From: Empedobacter sp036647415 | GTDB lineage: Bacteria > Bacteroidota > Bacteroidia > Flavobacteriales > Weeksellaceae | Assembly (NCBI RefSeq): GCF_036647415.1 | Contig: NZ_JAVXKG010000011.1 | Location: 1 to 64,000, forward strand | Direction: 5' to 3' | Length of the DNA stretch: 64,000 nt | Shown here: in pieces, positions 9,188-18,723 of the stretch | Position numbering within the stretch: position 1 is the stretch's first letter | Layout of the letters: every line of letters starts with the position of its first letter | The notes under the pieces: generated by a model | What the model was told of the DNA's origin: nothing | Seen by the model: only the letters and a program-made list of their open reading frames with translations | The model's database searches: none | Translations under genes and position numbers: made by a program

Positions 9188-9875
9188 ATTTTTGACGTTT
9201 TTAGATAAACTGTAATTTTTTAGATTTTTTAAAAATAATTTACACTTTTTTAGACTAAAATTTACAAAATAGCACTTTATGGCTTCTTAAGGCGATAGGA
9301 ATATCCAAGTTAAGTATTATCTATTTTTTTGTTAGAGTCTTAACTCCAAAAATAGATGGTTAAAATAGCAGATAATACAGCTGTATTATTTTGGGAGCAA
9401 TTTGCAAAATTCGCTTGAGTAAAGTGGTCGTTGAGATTTGTAAATAACGAGCGGTACTTCTTATTCCTAAACCTTCTTTGGTTAATTGGATAATATTACA
9501 ATTGATTGTTGAAAGATAGGAGTTGTATGTATAAATTTCTACAGTGACTTGGTTACAAGATTTACATTTATAACGTTGTTTGCCACTCTTTGTACTACCA
9601 TATTTGATTAATTTAGTGGAACAATTGGAACATATTTTTGGTTGATTTTCAATAGTAAAGGTTGATTTTGTCATATATTCTAAGATGTAATTTATGCGAA
9701 AATTTGATACCAACACATTTGATACACAAGGTTATCAGACGAATTGATTTTAGTAGTTTTAAGGTATAAAAATACCCGATAATAGATAGTATTCCATTAT
9801 CGGGTTTGATTATTTTATTGTTAAATAACTTGTAGTAAATACATTATGAAATAACAACACATATGAAACACTACC
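9162..9875 (-). mobile_element. IS1-type element copy A, internally deleted (about 714 bp)
   Basis: The right end, read inward, is GGTAGTGTTTCATATGTG; the left end is taken at GGTATTTCAGTCGAAC by comparison with copies B (19965-20998) and C (15542-15774). It is about 320 bp shorter than copy B because the middle of the transposase gene is missing. No target duplication could be seen. The right end lies one base from the stop codon of the outer-membrane barrel gene. Confidence 0.7.
9360..9674 (-). pseudogene. IS1-family transposase remnant (InsA part plus out-of-frame tail)
   Basis: The start MTKSTFTIENQ is followed by an InsA zinc finger (CSNCSTKLIKYG ... RYKCKSC) and HTH (STARYLQISTTTLLKRIL). 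After about residue 95 the reading jumps to the last 15 codons of the transposase in a wrong frame; another frame gives ...ILTIYFWS, the normal C-terminal pattern also seen in copy B. The DDE core is lost, so it is inactive. ATG 9674 is chosen over a start 14 codons upstream because copy B begins at the same residue. Confidence 0.8.
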
Positions 9876-9876
9876 G

Positions 9877-10896
9877 CTATTGATTATCTAATCGATTAAA
9901 AACAATCGGTTCTTCAACTAACTCTTGCTGAGATGTTATTAGTTTTTTCTGTTGAACTAGTTCTGATTCTTTCTCGACTATTATTTCGGGATGCATTTCT
10001 TCTACAACTGGAATTGTTTCTATTTGTAATTCTGAAACCATGATTTCTTTTTGTTTATCTCTTCCAAAACCAATTCTTACTTGAAATCCATAGGCTAATA
10101 GTTTTGCCCGATCTATTGCATTTGATGTTTGAATAATTCCATTTGGTTGATTCTCTGCATTATTCTCTGCATTATAATTAACCAACGGTACATCTGTTTG
10201 CAATTGATTTTTATTTTGTAAATTACTCAATCCATAATCTATATATAAACCTGTATATAAACGGATTTTATCTGATATTTTAAAACTTACGCCCGTTTCT
10301 GCACTTAAAGAAAATGTTGTTTTTAACTTCGTTTCAGATTCGCTTTTCCAATTGGTTAATGTTCCAAATCCATGGCTTGGTATATCTACTAATTCTACAT
10401 TTAAATCGGCGTAATAACCACTCATTTTAAGTTCATCAATACCTACTTTTGTCTGTTGTGCAAATGGGAAATAAACACGTCCTCCTCCATTTATATAAAA
10501 TTGTGTATTTCCCAATGTACGATATTGTAACATCAACGGAATACTGGCCGAATAAAAATGACTTTCTTCTTTATATCCTTTTGTCTTTACTCTATAATCA
10601 AACGCTTCACCTTCCGAATCTATTTGATAAGAAGAATAGGTACGATCGTCTAGTGTTGAATGATTTTTAAAATAACCTAACTCAGCTCCAGTAACAATTC
10701 CCCAATGTTGGTTGAGAAAATAGGTGTAGCCAACACCTATTTTACTTCCTATTTTTAATTCATTTCCTCCATTATTTACTTTAAAATCTAATCCTTGAAT
10801 CCCCGTATTTATAACTCCACTAAATTCTTGAGCTTGAATAGTTGATATTCCTAAAGTAATTAAGCAAAATCCTATTTTTATGATTAATGATTTCAT
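9877..10896 (-). CDS. Outer-membrane beta-barrel protein, C-terminus probably cut by an IS
   Basis: 339 aa. Signal peptide 1-22 (TIQAQ), then an about 240-residue barrel of the Bacteroidota porin-like type (alternating strands such as KIGVGYTYFLNQHWGIVTGAELGYF). After residue 280 comes a linker (VEEMHPEIIVEKESELVQ) ending in EEPIVFNRLDNQ, which looks like the first strand of an OmpA-type peptidoglycan-binding domain. The stop codon lies one base from the IS copy A end, so an OmpA domain may have been lost. It is 33 bases behind the giant T9SS substrate gene and likely cotranscribed. Confidence 0.75.
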   Translation of the reverse strand: MKSLIIKIGFCLITLGISTIQAQEFSGVINTGIQGLDFKVNNGGNELKIGSKIGVGYTYFLNQHWGIVTGAELGYFKNHSTLDDRTYSSYQIDSEGEAFDYRVKTKGYKEESHFYSASIPLMLQYRTLGNTQFYINGGGRVYFPFAQQTKVGIDELKMSGYYADLNVELVDIPSHGFGTLTNWKSESETKLKTTFSLSAETGVSFKISDKIRLYTGLYIDYGLSNLQNKNQLQTDVPLVNYNAENNAENQPNGIIQTSNAIDRAKLLAYGFQVRIGFGRDKQKEIMVSELQIETIPVVEEMHPEIIVEKESELVQQKKLITSQQELVEEPIVFNRLDNQ

Positions 10897-10929
10897 GTGT
10901 TCTTTTTTAGTTTTCTTATTCTAAACAAA

Positions 10930-13900
10930 TTAATTTACTAACATTTTAGTGCTTGCTTTTCTTCCATCTTTCAAGAAAAGATGAACAATGTAAACACTTG
11001 CAGTTAAAGGTGCTTTTAATTTTGTAGTTGACTCAACATTTATAATTTCTTTATATATTTTACCTGTTAAATCCATCACCACTAACGACGCTCCTTTTAA
11101 TTCTTCTACTGAATAATCTGCTACTATATTAAACATTTCTCCTTGACGTACAGGATTTGGAACAACTTTAACTCCTCCTTTATGTTGATTTGCTACAATA
11201 GATATCGGACAAGTTTCCATTTTATTTCCAGATTTATCCGTTGCAATAACATGATAAATACCTGAAAGAGCTTGTGGAGATTGATAATATTGACCTATTG
11301 CTCCACTTATTATCGTTCCATTTTTGTACCATTGCCATTTTTCAAAATCATTGCTATTATTATCAAAAATCAAAATATTGTCCCATTTCTGTTTTATCAT
11401 ACCATTTAGTTTATGATTTAAAGTTTGAGTAATCTGATTTGATGATAAAAAATTATTGTTTCCTAATTGAAATGCTGTTATTTCAGCATAACCATTTCCT
11501 ATTAAAATAACTTCTGCTCCGTTTATCTTTGCTATAGATTCATTAGACGATTTGTACATAATAGGTAAACCACTAGAAGAACGAGCTGTTAATTGAATTG
11601 TAGTTTCATTACTACAACCAATAATTAAATTTTGATTCCAAACAATTGATTGCGATGCTTTTGTAATTGTTAAATCTGCGTTTAATGTTTGACCGATATA
11701 ATTAGTACCTCCATCTATTGTTGCAATTACTTGATGAACGCCTGTTTCTGTTTGATTATNNNNNNNNNNNNNNNNNNNNNNNNNNNNNNNNNNNNNNNNN
11801 NNNNNNNNNNNNNNNNNNNNNNNNNNNNNNNNNNNNNNNNNNNNNNNNNNNNNNNNNNNAAAACTTGATGAATTGAATGTAATTCCTGAAAGTGATGCTT
11901 TTGTAATTGTTAAATCTGCATTTAATGTTTGATCGACATAATTCGTACCTCCATCTATTGTTGCAATTACTTGATGAACGCCTGTTTCTGTTTGATTATT
12001 TCCAGCATAAGTTACTGATGTTCCTTTAGGTAAATTCCCTGAAATTTCAATTATTTTTGAAGTTCCATCGTAAACAAAACTTGATGAATTGAATGTAATT
12101 CCTGAAAGTGATGCTTTTGTAATTGTTAAACTATCCGTTTTAAAATCAATTTTATAATTACTATTTGCAACTAAACTTCCTTTACCAATTAAATAAGCTC
12201 CTACATTTTCTCCTGCATCACGAACTAAACTTCCTGATAATACATTTGCTTCTTGATCATTATTTTTGAACCCCGTAACAGCAAAAGTTAAACTTGGATC
12301 TAAGGTTCCGTAAACTTTATTTTGTGCATTTGCCGTAACTTTTAGCTGTGCAACATTGATATTAATATTTTGCGAAATAGAAATAGCTGGTAAATAATTA
12401 GAAGATCCACTTTGATTTGCTGTAATAACTACTAAACCAACTTTCTTTGCTTTTAATTTCCATTTATTTTGATCATTTATATCTTGATACACTTCTGCTA
12501 TCGTAGAATCTGATGAAGAATAAGAAACCTCTAATTCTGAAGATGCTGTTGCTCCAAGGCTTATTATATCTCCATAATCTATATCAGATAAAGGAGAAAA
12601 TGAAATTTTTTGTTCACCTATCGCTTTTGCAGAAATTGTTGTTTCCGAACTTAAATTACCAATATTATCTTCTGCTACTAACACATAATTGTACGTTTCT
12701 CCATTGGTTAGATTTGGGTCAATATAACTCAAGCGCCCTTTAGGTAAAGTTGATAATAAACTTTTAACACTATCGATTATTTTATACAAATTATACTGTT
12801 TAAAGTCAGTTTCTTGATTTTTATCCCATGATAATTCAACTTTTCTATCTTTTCCTATGGCTTGAAAATTTGATGGAGAATTTGGTTGTTGTGTATCTAT
12901 TGCATAATTATTAGAATCTGTTGTTGCAACTCCTGAGTTACCTGCTAAATCTGTAACTCCTGTATTATCTAATGTAATAACATTTGTTGTATTTGTAATG
13001 CCAGGATCTGGTGTAAATGTTGCTGTCCATGTTATTCCTCCATCAGTACTTAATACTCCACTTAAAGTACCGTTTTCAGCTTTAAGATCTCCATCATCAA
13101 AACCAGTTACGGCTTCACTAAATGTTATAGTAACAGTTGAAACATCTCCTATTTTTAATGAAGTTTTTGAAGTAGTAATTGTAGCAGTTGGAGGTAAAGT
13201 ATCTAGTGTTACGGTTGCGCTATATATTGTAGAGGAGTGCCATGCAGCATCAAATAGCGTAATGGTAATCTCTTTCTCTCCATTCGTGCTTCCTACATTA
13301 ATCCTAAAACTGTTTGTATATGCAATCGTTGTTGGTGGCAAGCCATTAATTGTGTATCTAATATATGTGATATCGTTTACGCCTATATCCGGAGTTATTT
13401 CAATAGCTACATTCGTATTATTCGTGTATTGACCTCCATTATTAATGAGAACCGAAGCTTTAGGAGGGGTCATATCCAAAAAAATGCTGCTTTGCAAGAC
13501 GCCAACGTTGCCAAAACGATCAAGAAGCTGCACATAAACTGTTTTGTTTCCATCCCCTGACGACAATGTATATGTTTTTCTCGGGTTATAGCTTTCTAAT
13601 GAAGACCAATAAATATTATCATTCGAAAATCTCATACTAACAATTTCATTAGAACCTGCAGTAGGTACAATAAGTAGATTTACCGCTCGATCCGTTGTAT
13701 ACAGAGCACCGTTATTAATCGTTAAATTTCCTGTAGGTATTGTGGTATTTAATGCAAAATCCCAAGAATATAGCGGAGATATATTACCCGCTGCATCTAT
13801 TAATTCAACTCTAATCGATTTCTCACCATTTTCAGATCCTACCCCAACTGAAAATGGTGACTGGTATGCTTGAGTCGTTGATATAGGAGACTCATTTACT

Positions 13901-14865
13901 GAATACCGCATACTAACAATATCATTAACGCCTAAATCTGGTGTAATCCTTACATCTACATATTCATGATTCGTGAAGGAGCTCCCATTATTTATTACAA
14001 TATTTGCAGTAGGTCGCGTTTTGTCTATTGTAAATTGAATAGTTTGTATTTTATTTCCATTAGTTACCGTTAGTGTATATGTACCTTCATTTGTAACAGT
14101 TGTACCATTAATGTAAGGAGCTCCATTCAAAGTTGCTGTTCCAACATTAAAATGAGGCGTTACGTTATTTCTATAAAAACTTCCATTCGTTACGCCTGTT
14201 ATTTCAATTTCGGTCACCTCAGTATAGGTAATTACTAGATAAGGACGCTCAGTTCCACCTAAATGTGTTTCAGTTGTTTTAACATAATGTTCATTATGTA
14301 AGATCTTCGCAGCTTCTGCTTGTTCAGCAGAAAATGCTGAGAAGATAAATGTTGCATGAGGATTAGACTTGTAAATTTCATTGGAAACATAACTTGTAAA
14401 ATCATAAGGCCCAATAACAGGCTTTGTAGTTGGGGCATTCATAGCTACAGACCTAGCGATTGTAGATCCGGCTATAGGAGTTGGTAAAGTAGCATTAGAC
14501 ACTTCATTTTGAGTCCAGTTGTGGTTCAAGCTAGATGAAGCTTTCAATGAAAAGCTAGCTGCTCCTTGAATAACACCACCTTTTATGGGGAAATAAAGCA
14601 GTGCAGTTTCTACTTCGTACCCTTCTGGAACTACTGGTAATTTAAACTTTAGTAATACTTGACCCTCTACAGGTACACCATAAATTCCTTGATATCCTAC
14701 ATCAAGATTTCCGAGGTTTCCATCCTCAGACATCCTTTTTGAACCATGAATTCCTTCATAAACAATTGTGGTGTTTTCTGATGCATATAAATGGGATGGT
14801 AAATTTTGTGACCATACATTACTCCATACAATAAAGAAGAGTATTAAGAAGTAAAATTTTCTCAT
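10930..14865 (-). CDS. Giant T9SS-secreted adhesin-like protein, sequence gap inside
   Basis: Length unknown because 100 N lie within. Order: signal peptide 1-19; DNRLRE/CBM96-like domain about 20-215 (VLLKFKLPVVPEGYEVETALLYF); Ig-like domain 217-285; three related Ig-like repeats 285-560, two with the signature ITPDxGVNDI; Big-type domain 560-655 (VTITFSEAVTGFDDGD); Fn3 660-750; MBG-like repeats about 835-1110 (KVYGTLDPSLTF; GITFNSSSFVYDGTSK); Ig-like domain; type A T9SS sorting domain 1235-1311 (VVPNPVRQGEMFNIV, KMLVN end). It would cross the outer membrane through T9SS and be anchored or released. The barrel protein encoded next may be its partner. A role in adhesion or sugar binding is inferred. 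Confidence 0.85.
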   Translation of the reverse strand: MRKFYFLILFFIVWSNVWSQNLPSHLYASENTTIVYEGIHGSKRMSEDGNLGNLDVGYQGIYGVPVEGQVLLKFKLPVVPEGYEVETALLYFPIKGGVIQGAASFSLKASSSLNHNWTQNEVSNATLPTPIAGSTIARSVAMNAPTTKPVIGPYDFTSYVSNEIYKSNPHATFIFSAFSAEQAEAAKILHNEHYVKTTETHLGGTERPYLVITYTEVTEIEITGVTNGSFYRNNVTPHFNVGTATLNGAPYINGTTVTNEGTYTLTVTNGNKIQTIQFTIDKTRPTANIVINNGSSFTNHEYVDVRITPDLGVNDIVSMRYSVNESPISTTQAYQSPFSVGVGSENGEKSIRVELIDAAGNISPLYSWDFALNTTIPTGNLTINNGALYTTDRAVNLLIVPTAGSNEIVSMRFSNDNIYWSSLESYNPRKTYTLSSGDGNKTVYVQLLDRFGNVGVLQSSIFLDMTPPKASVLINNGGQYTNNTNVAIEITPDIGVNDITYIRYTINGLPPTTIAYTNSFRINVGSTNGEKEITITLFDAAWHSSTIYSATVTLDTLPPTATITTSKTSLKIGDVSTVTITFSEAVTGFDDGDLKAENGTLSGVLSTDGGITWTATFTPDPGITNTTNVITLDNTGVTDLAGNSGVATTDSNNYAIDTQQPNSPSNFQAIGKDRKVELSWDKNQETDFKQYNLYKIIDSVKSLLSTLPKGRLSYIDPNLTNGETYNYVLVAEDNIGNLSSETTISAKAIGEQKISFSPLSDIDYGDIISLGATASSELEVSYSSSDSTIAEVYQDINDQNKWKLKAKKVGLVVITANQSGSSNYLPAISISQNININVAQLKVTANAQNKVYGTLDPSLTFAVTGFKNNDQEANVLSGSLVRDAGENVGAYLIGKGSLVANSNYKIDFKTDSLTITKASLSGITFNSSSFVYDGTSKIIEISGNLPKGTSVTYAGNNQTETGVHQVIATIDGGTNYVDQTLNADLTITKASLSGITFNSSSFXXXXXXXXXXXXXXXXXXXXXXXXXXXXXXXXXXNQTETGVHQVIATIDGGTNYIGQTLNADLTITKASQSIVWNQNLIIGCSNETTIQLTARSSSGLPIMYKSSNESIAKINGAEVILIGNGYAEITAFQLGNNNFLSSNQITQTLNHKLNGMIKQKWDNILIFDNNSNDFEKWQWYKNGTIISGAIGQYYQSPQALSGIYHVIATDKSGNKMETCPISIVANQHKGGVKVVPNPVRQGEMFNIVADYSVEELKGASLVVMDLTGKIYKEIINVESTTKLKAPLTASVYIVHLFLKDGRKASTKMLVN
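11660..12125 (-). repeat. 216-bp tandem repeats coding MBG-like domains
   Basis: The repeated phrase CCTGAAAGTGATGCTTTTGT occurs at 11885 and 12101, exactly 216 bp (72 codons) apart, and a diverged copy of its second half precedes it near 11652. The near-identity of the copies explains the assembly gap. Confidence 0.85.
11760..11859. other. Assembly gap of 100 N inside the MBG repeats
   Basis: Comparison with the intact copy (12000-12075) shows that 76 bases would fill one repeat unit. 100 and 76 leave the same remainder modulo 3, so the frame is kept by luck. The true gap is 76 plus some multiple of 216 bases. Confidence 0.95.
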
Positions 14866-15492
14866 ATATTATTTTTATTTTTTATAATATGATGAGTAGA
14901 AGAGTAAATACAAAATCACAAAAATTAACCTTTACAAAATAATTATTAGGGAGACATCAAAGGGGACAAATAAGAATCAAATGTTATTTAACTTAAAAAA
15001 ATAATTCAGAAAAAAGTAGTCAATAATTTGATTAACAAGATATTAAATTTCAAAATTTCAGAAAACATACAATAAGTTATAAACTTAATTGATTTAGATA
15101 TTTATTACTAAAATAAGTTATTATTTATAAACTGTATAGTTGTCATTGTTCAATTAAATTGAACGGTTATCGAAGTATTGTTAAATAACGGTTTGCCTAT
15201 AAATCAGCAATGAATCATGATTCTTTGAAGACCTGATTAGATAATTGATAAAAAGTAATTACTTTAATAAGTTTTCATAAAGGAAAAAAATCATATAAAA
15301 TTAAAATAAAGAAAATACAAAAAAAACATTATTAAGGAGTTAGAAACAGCTCCTTTTTATCATGATAATTTCTCGTTATTTTCGAATCTTCATCTCATAA
15401 ATATGCTCTTTTAGGATAATAAATTTTAAACCGTTATAAGTTAATTATAAAGAAAACTAATAGTTTATTAAACCAAATATTGATTAAAAAAA
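14866..15492. other. Non-coding stretch with palindrome and orphan terminator
   Basis: No credible gene. It holds a palindrome TTCAATTAAATTGAA (about 15149) followed by two AACGGTT repeats about 25 bases apart, and a terminator-like hairpin at 15334-15360 with no gene before it. An unannotated small RNA ending there is possible. Confidence 0.4.
15334..15360 (+). terminator. Orphan terminator hairpin
   Basis: AAGGAG, 10-base loop, CTCCTT then a T run. No plus-strand gene ends upstream within 6 kb, so it may end a small transcript from the region 15100-15330. Confidence 0.5.
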
Positions 15493-15567
15493 AATGGCCT
15501 CTTTGTCTTCCAAAGGTACCATTTGTCTTTGCGGACTTAAAGGTACTTCTGTTGAACATTTGATGTC
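15493..15567 (+). repeat. Hairpin plus dispersed module, copy 3
   Basis: Hairpin AAATGG...CCATTT (15493-15525) followed by GCGGACTTAAAGG...GTTGAACATTTGATGTC (15532-15567). Same order as copies 2 and 4. Confidence 0.6.
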
Positions 15568-15774
15568 TTTTTTGATATTTTTGAGTGAGATTTAATTTTA
15601 AGATTTTTAAAAAGTAATTTACAATGTTTTAGTATTTTAAAAATGGATCTTCCTAGCTTTTAAATGGTATAATTTGTTTTAATAAATAAAAAGTATCAAA
15701 TTTATTTATTTGATTATATATTAACTGGGTTAATTTATATTAAAAATATATACTAACACATTTGAAATATTACC
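15542..15774 (-). mobile_element. IS1-type element copy C, non-coding remnant
   Basis: About 233 bp with the same left end as copies A and B and a right end that reads inward GGTAATATTTCAAATGTG. No transposase coding sequence remains, so it is a deletion derivative or MITE. Confidence 0.55.
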
Positions 15775-15838
15775 TTCAGTTTTAAAATAACGTTTAACAC
15801 TCAAATAAAGGTTTTGAATGATTCGCTGATATTTTTCA

Positions 15839-16261
15839 TTGTTCTACACGCAAAGACTTTCTACTTTTACAAAAAAAAGTCTGAAAAATATTTTATTCAT
15901 AATAACCGTTGTAATTATAAGCTGTAGACCACTTTTTGCAGTAATAGATTATGTCGTAAATTATGAAAAAATTGTAACCGAACTTTGTATTAATCGTAAT
16001 CGACCAGAACTTACATGTAATGGTATTTGTTATTTAAAAGACGAAATTTCGAAAAGTGCAAAAGAGCAACAATCAAAAGATAAATTACCAACTGCTTTTA
16101 AAAGCTTAGATTTATTTGTTGAAACCAAAGTTTTAGAAGTTTCTTCAACTACTTTTTCTAAAAACAAAAATCAAATAAAAGATACTTTTTTAGATTATTC
16201 TTCTCTATTTTATTTACAAAAAATAATTCAACCACCAATTAAAGCGATATACTTTAGTTAA
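15839..16261 (+). CDS. Small membrane-anchored protein with CNGxC motif (1)
   Basis: 140 aa. One membrane segment or uncleaved signal (about residues 16-36), then TELCINRNRPELTCNGICYL, a conserved Cys pattern (C-x10-C-x3-C) shared with the next gene, then a Lys-rich tail. The first in-frame start after an upstream stop is TTG 15839; no ATG is available, so the start is uncertain. Placed directly before an MbnP/MbnH pair, it may handle copper or haem in the periplasm; that is inference from the context and Cys motif. Confidence 0.6.
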   Translation: MFYTQRLSTFTKKSLKNILFIITVVIISCRPLFAVIDYVVNYEKIVTELCINRNRPELTCNGICYLKDEISKSAKEQQSKDKLPTAFKSLDLFVETKVLEVSSTTFSKNKNQIKDTFLDYSSLFYLQKIIQPPIKAIYFS

Positions 16262-16297
16262 TTTTTTAATTTATGTATCATCTATGCTTAATCTTTT

Positions 16298-16684
16298 GTG
16301 CTGAAAATAATTTACACGAAATGTTATAACGCACTTATTTTTACATTATTTTTTTCACTTGCTTTTCGTACATTAATTCCTTTTACAATCTATTTCACTT
16401 TTCAGGAAAAGATTAAGGAAACGTTGTGTATTAATCTCGATAAACCTGAGATAATGTGTAACGGAAAATGTTTTTTAGCAAAACAATTAAATCAAGTAGA
16501 AGATCATCAACATTCATCAAATATTCAAAAAAACATTCAGTTTGGTGATGTTTTTATTGCCGATGAAATTGATTTTTTTACACACGAACAATGTAAATCT
16601 ATTGTGAAAAAACAATTCACTTTTTGGATAAATAATTACTTTTTTCAGTGGAAAATTTCACTGTTAAAACCGCCTATTGTTTAG
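16298..16684 (+). CDS. Small membrane-anchored protein with CNGxC motif (2)
   Basis: 128 aa, GTG start. Paralogue of the preceding gene: hydrophobic N-terminus, then ETLCINLDKPEIMCNGKCFL. His residues follow (EDHQHSS), which strengthens a metal-binding reading. Proteins with this 'LCINxxKPExxCNGKCxL' signature occur in pairs in Flavobacteriia without an assigned function. Likely one operon with the MbnP-like gene, 86 bases downstream. Confidence 0.65.
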   Translation: MLKIIYTKCYNALIFTLFFSLAFRTLIPFTIYFTFQEKIKETLCINLDKPEIMCNGKCFLAKQLNQVEDHQHSSNIQKNIQFGDVFIADEIDFFTHEQCKSIVKKQFTFWINNYFFQWKISLLKPPIV

Positions 16685-16770
16685 TTTTTTACACTAAAAA
16701 TAATTGTTTGAATAAACTGAATATTTATTCGAAAAAACTCATTATGCTTAAAAAACAAACAATTAATAAA

Positions 16771-17613
16771 ATGAAAAAATTTAATAAAATATACACTTCT
16801 ATACTTCTTATAACCCTTACAATTTTTACGTCATGCACAACTAACGATGATGATTTTTCTACAATTGACACAGGAAAAGCAGGAAATATTCAGCTAAAAT
16901 TTGAGAATGGTTTCGAAAATCTTGGGGGAATTGTACTTCATAAAACTACGCAAACTTCTGCAAATGGTCAGAAATATAATTTTACAACACTAAAATATAT
17001 AATTAGTAACATCACATTAATTGATGAAGCGGGAAACGAATATGTTTATCATAAAAATAATGCAGACAAAGGGGCATTTATTATTGATCAAGAAAAAGCT
17101 GTTGCAAATATAATTTATGTTGATCTAAAAGATGTTCCTCAAAATAAGTATATAAAAATAAAATTTGGTTTAGGAACTCATCAAAATGCGTATTTATTGG
17201 GTCATGACGGACAAGCTCAATTTTGGGATAAAGCCAAAGAAAACGGTATGACATGGTCGTGGGCTGCTGGTTATGTTTTTGTAAAACTAGAAGGTTTATA
17301 TGGAACAACCGAAGCTACAAATCCGTATAAAAATCACACCGGAAATATGGGAAATGTTATTGCAAATAATACGGCAGATTTATACCGAGAAATCACTCTA
17401 AATTTACCAAATACGGCTCGTGTAACCTCAAAAATAAAACCTGCAATTCATATTATGGCAGATTTAAATCAATTTTTGAGCGGCGAAAAAAAATTGACTT
17501 TAAATACAAGTACCGAAAACTCAATGGGCTCTTCGCAACATCTTATAAATGTAACAGATAATCTAATAAAAATGTTTAGAGTAGATCACGTTCACAACAA
17601 TCAATCGAACTAA
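16771..17613 (+). CDS. MbnP-family copper-binding lipoprotein
   Basis: 280 aa from ATG 16771, chosen because it yields a lipoprotein signal (MKKFNKIYTSILL ... FTSC); reading further upstream would add 41 unlikely residues. The body fits the MbnP family: IQLKFENGFENLGGIVL, TLKYIISNITLIDEAG, and the Trp cluster MTWSWAAGYVFVKLEG. In studied MbnP proteins a Trp is oxidised to kynurenine by the partner MbnH to make a high-affinity copper site. Outer-membrane or periplasmic copper binding is inferred from family. The next gene encodes the matching MbnH. Confidence 0.88.
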   Translation: MKKFNKIYTSILLITLTIFTSCTTNDDDFSTIDTGKAGNIQLKFENGFENLGGIVLHKTTQTSANGQKYNFTTLKYIISNITLIDEAGNEYVYHKNNADKGAFIIDQEKAVANIIYVDLKDVPQNKYIKIKFGLGTHQNAYLLGHDGQAQFWDKAKENGMTWSWAAGYVFVKLEGLYGTTEATNPYKNHTGNMGNVIANNTADLYREITLNLPNTARVTSKIKPAIHIMADLNQFLSGEKKLTLNTSTENSMGSSQHLINVTDNLIKMFRVDHVHNNQSN

Positions 17614-17625
17614 TTATCATCAACC

Positions 17626-17663
17626 AAAGGTTATATCTAAACACCTTTAGATATAACCTTTTT
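17626..17663 (+). terminator. Intercistronic hairpin between mbnP-like and mbnH-like genes
   Basis: Perfect 16-bp stem (AAAGGTTATATCTAAA and its complement), loop CACC, T-rich 3' side. It lies 12 bases past the MbnP stop and 12 bases before the MbnH start. It could be a partial terminator or RNA-stabilising stem giving more MbnP than MbnH. Confidence 0.8.
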
Positions 17664-17674
17664 AAAAGAAAAAA

Positions 17675-18718
17675 ATGAAAAATATTGTTTTATTAGTCTG
17701 TTTTACACTCAATTTTATAAGTTGCACAAACGATGATATTGACAAGGGAATTCCTATTAATGAAAAATATGAGTTAAAATATCCGTCATATTTTCCTTCG
17801 CTAACTTTTGATACAATTCGCTATCCGCTTTCTAAAAATGGAATTGAATTGGGACGAAAATTATTTTACGATGGTCGTCTATCCCGTAACAATACTATTT
17901 CGTGTGGATTTTGTCATATTCAAGAAAATGCTTTTACACATCACGGACACAATATTAGTCATGGAATTGACGATCGCTTAGGTATTCGAAATGCACCTTC
18001 GATTCAGAATCTAGCGTTTCTAAATCGCTTTATGTGGGACGGTGTAATTCATGATTTGGCACAACAATCTATCTCGCCAATTTCTAATGAAGATGAAATG
18101 GATTCTTCGATTGAAGAAATTGTTTCTAAGCTCAAAAATGACATTAATTATCGTTCTTTATTTAAAAGTGTTTTTGGAGATGAAAACATAAATGGTGAAC
18201 GAATTTTGAATGCACTTGGACAATTTATGGCAGCAATGATTTCTTCAAATTCGCGCTACGATTCTTATCTAAAAAAGGAAGGAAATTTAACAGATGAGGA
18301 AAAATATGGAATGAATTTATTTCAGAAAAAATGTTCTTCTTGTCACAATGGTGTGTTATTTACCGACGAATCTTTTCGAAATACTGGACAATATTATGAT
18401 GCACAATACAAAGATGGCGGGCGTTTTCGGGTGACTTTAGACTCTATCGATTTTATGAAATTTCGTGTTCCAAGTTTACGCAATATTGAATTAACAAAAC
18501 CATATATGCACGATGGTCGATTTTATAGTTTAGAAGCTGTTCTCAATTTTTATGAACAAAATGTAGAGAATCAAAAAAATCTTGATCCGGTTTTAAAACA
18601 AAATGATAGAATTGGAATTCCGATGACCGAAAATGAAAAGAAAGCAATTATTACTTTTCTAAAAACATTGACTGATCAAAAATTTATTACTAATCCTGCT
18701 TTTGCAGAGTTCAATTAA
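17675..18718 (+). CDS. MbnH-like di-haem cytochrome c peroxidase-family enzyme
   Basis: 347 aa. Lipoprotein-type signal (ending FISC at about residue 18). Two haem c sites: CGFCH near residue 76 and CSSCH near residue 215, in a CcpA/MauG fold (ELGRKLFYDGRLSRNNTISC; PYMHDGRFYSLEAVLNFY). MbnH enzymes use high-valent di-haem iron to oxidise a Trp of MbnP. Adjacency to the MbnP gene supports this role over hydrogen-peroxide detoxification. It needs the cytochrome c maturation pathway in the periplasm. Confidence 0.88.
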   Translation: MKNIVLLVCFTLNFISCTNDDIDKGIPINEKYELKYPSYFPSLTFDTIRYPLSKNGIELGRKLFYDGRLSRNNTISCGFCHIQENAFTHHGHNISHGIDDRLGIRNAPSIQNLAFLNRFMWDGVIHDLAQQSISPISNEDEMDSSIEEIVSKLKNDINYRSLFKSVFGDENINGERILNALGQFMAAMISSNSRYDSYLKKEGNLTDEEKYGMNLFQKKCSSCHNGVLFTDESFRNTGQYYDAQYKDGGRFRVTLDSIDFMKFRVPSLRNIELTKPYMHDGRFYSLEAVLNFYEQNVENQKNLDPVLKQNDRIGIPMTENEKKAIITFLKTLTDQKFITNPAFAEFN

Positions 18719-18723
18719 AAATT

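Noticed and set aside
12513..13432. Two plus-strand frames inside the giant adhesin gene
   Set aside because: Shadows; the minus-strand protein has clear domains there.
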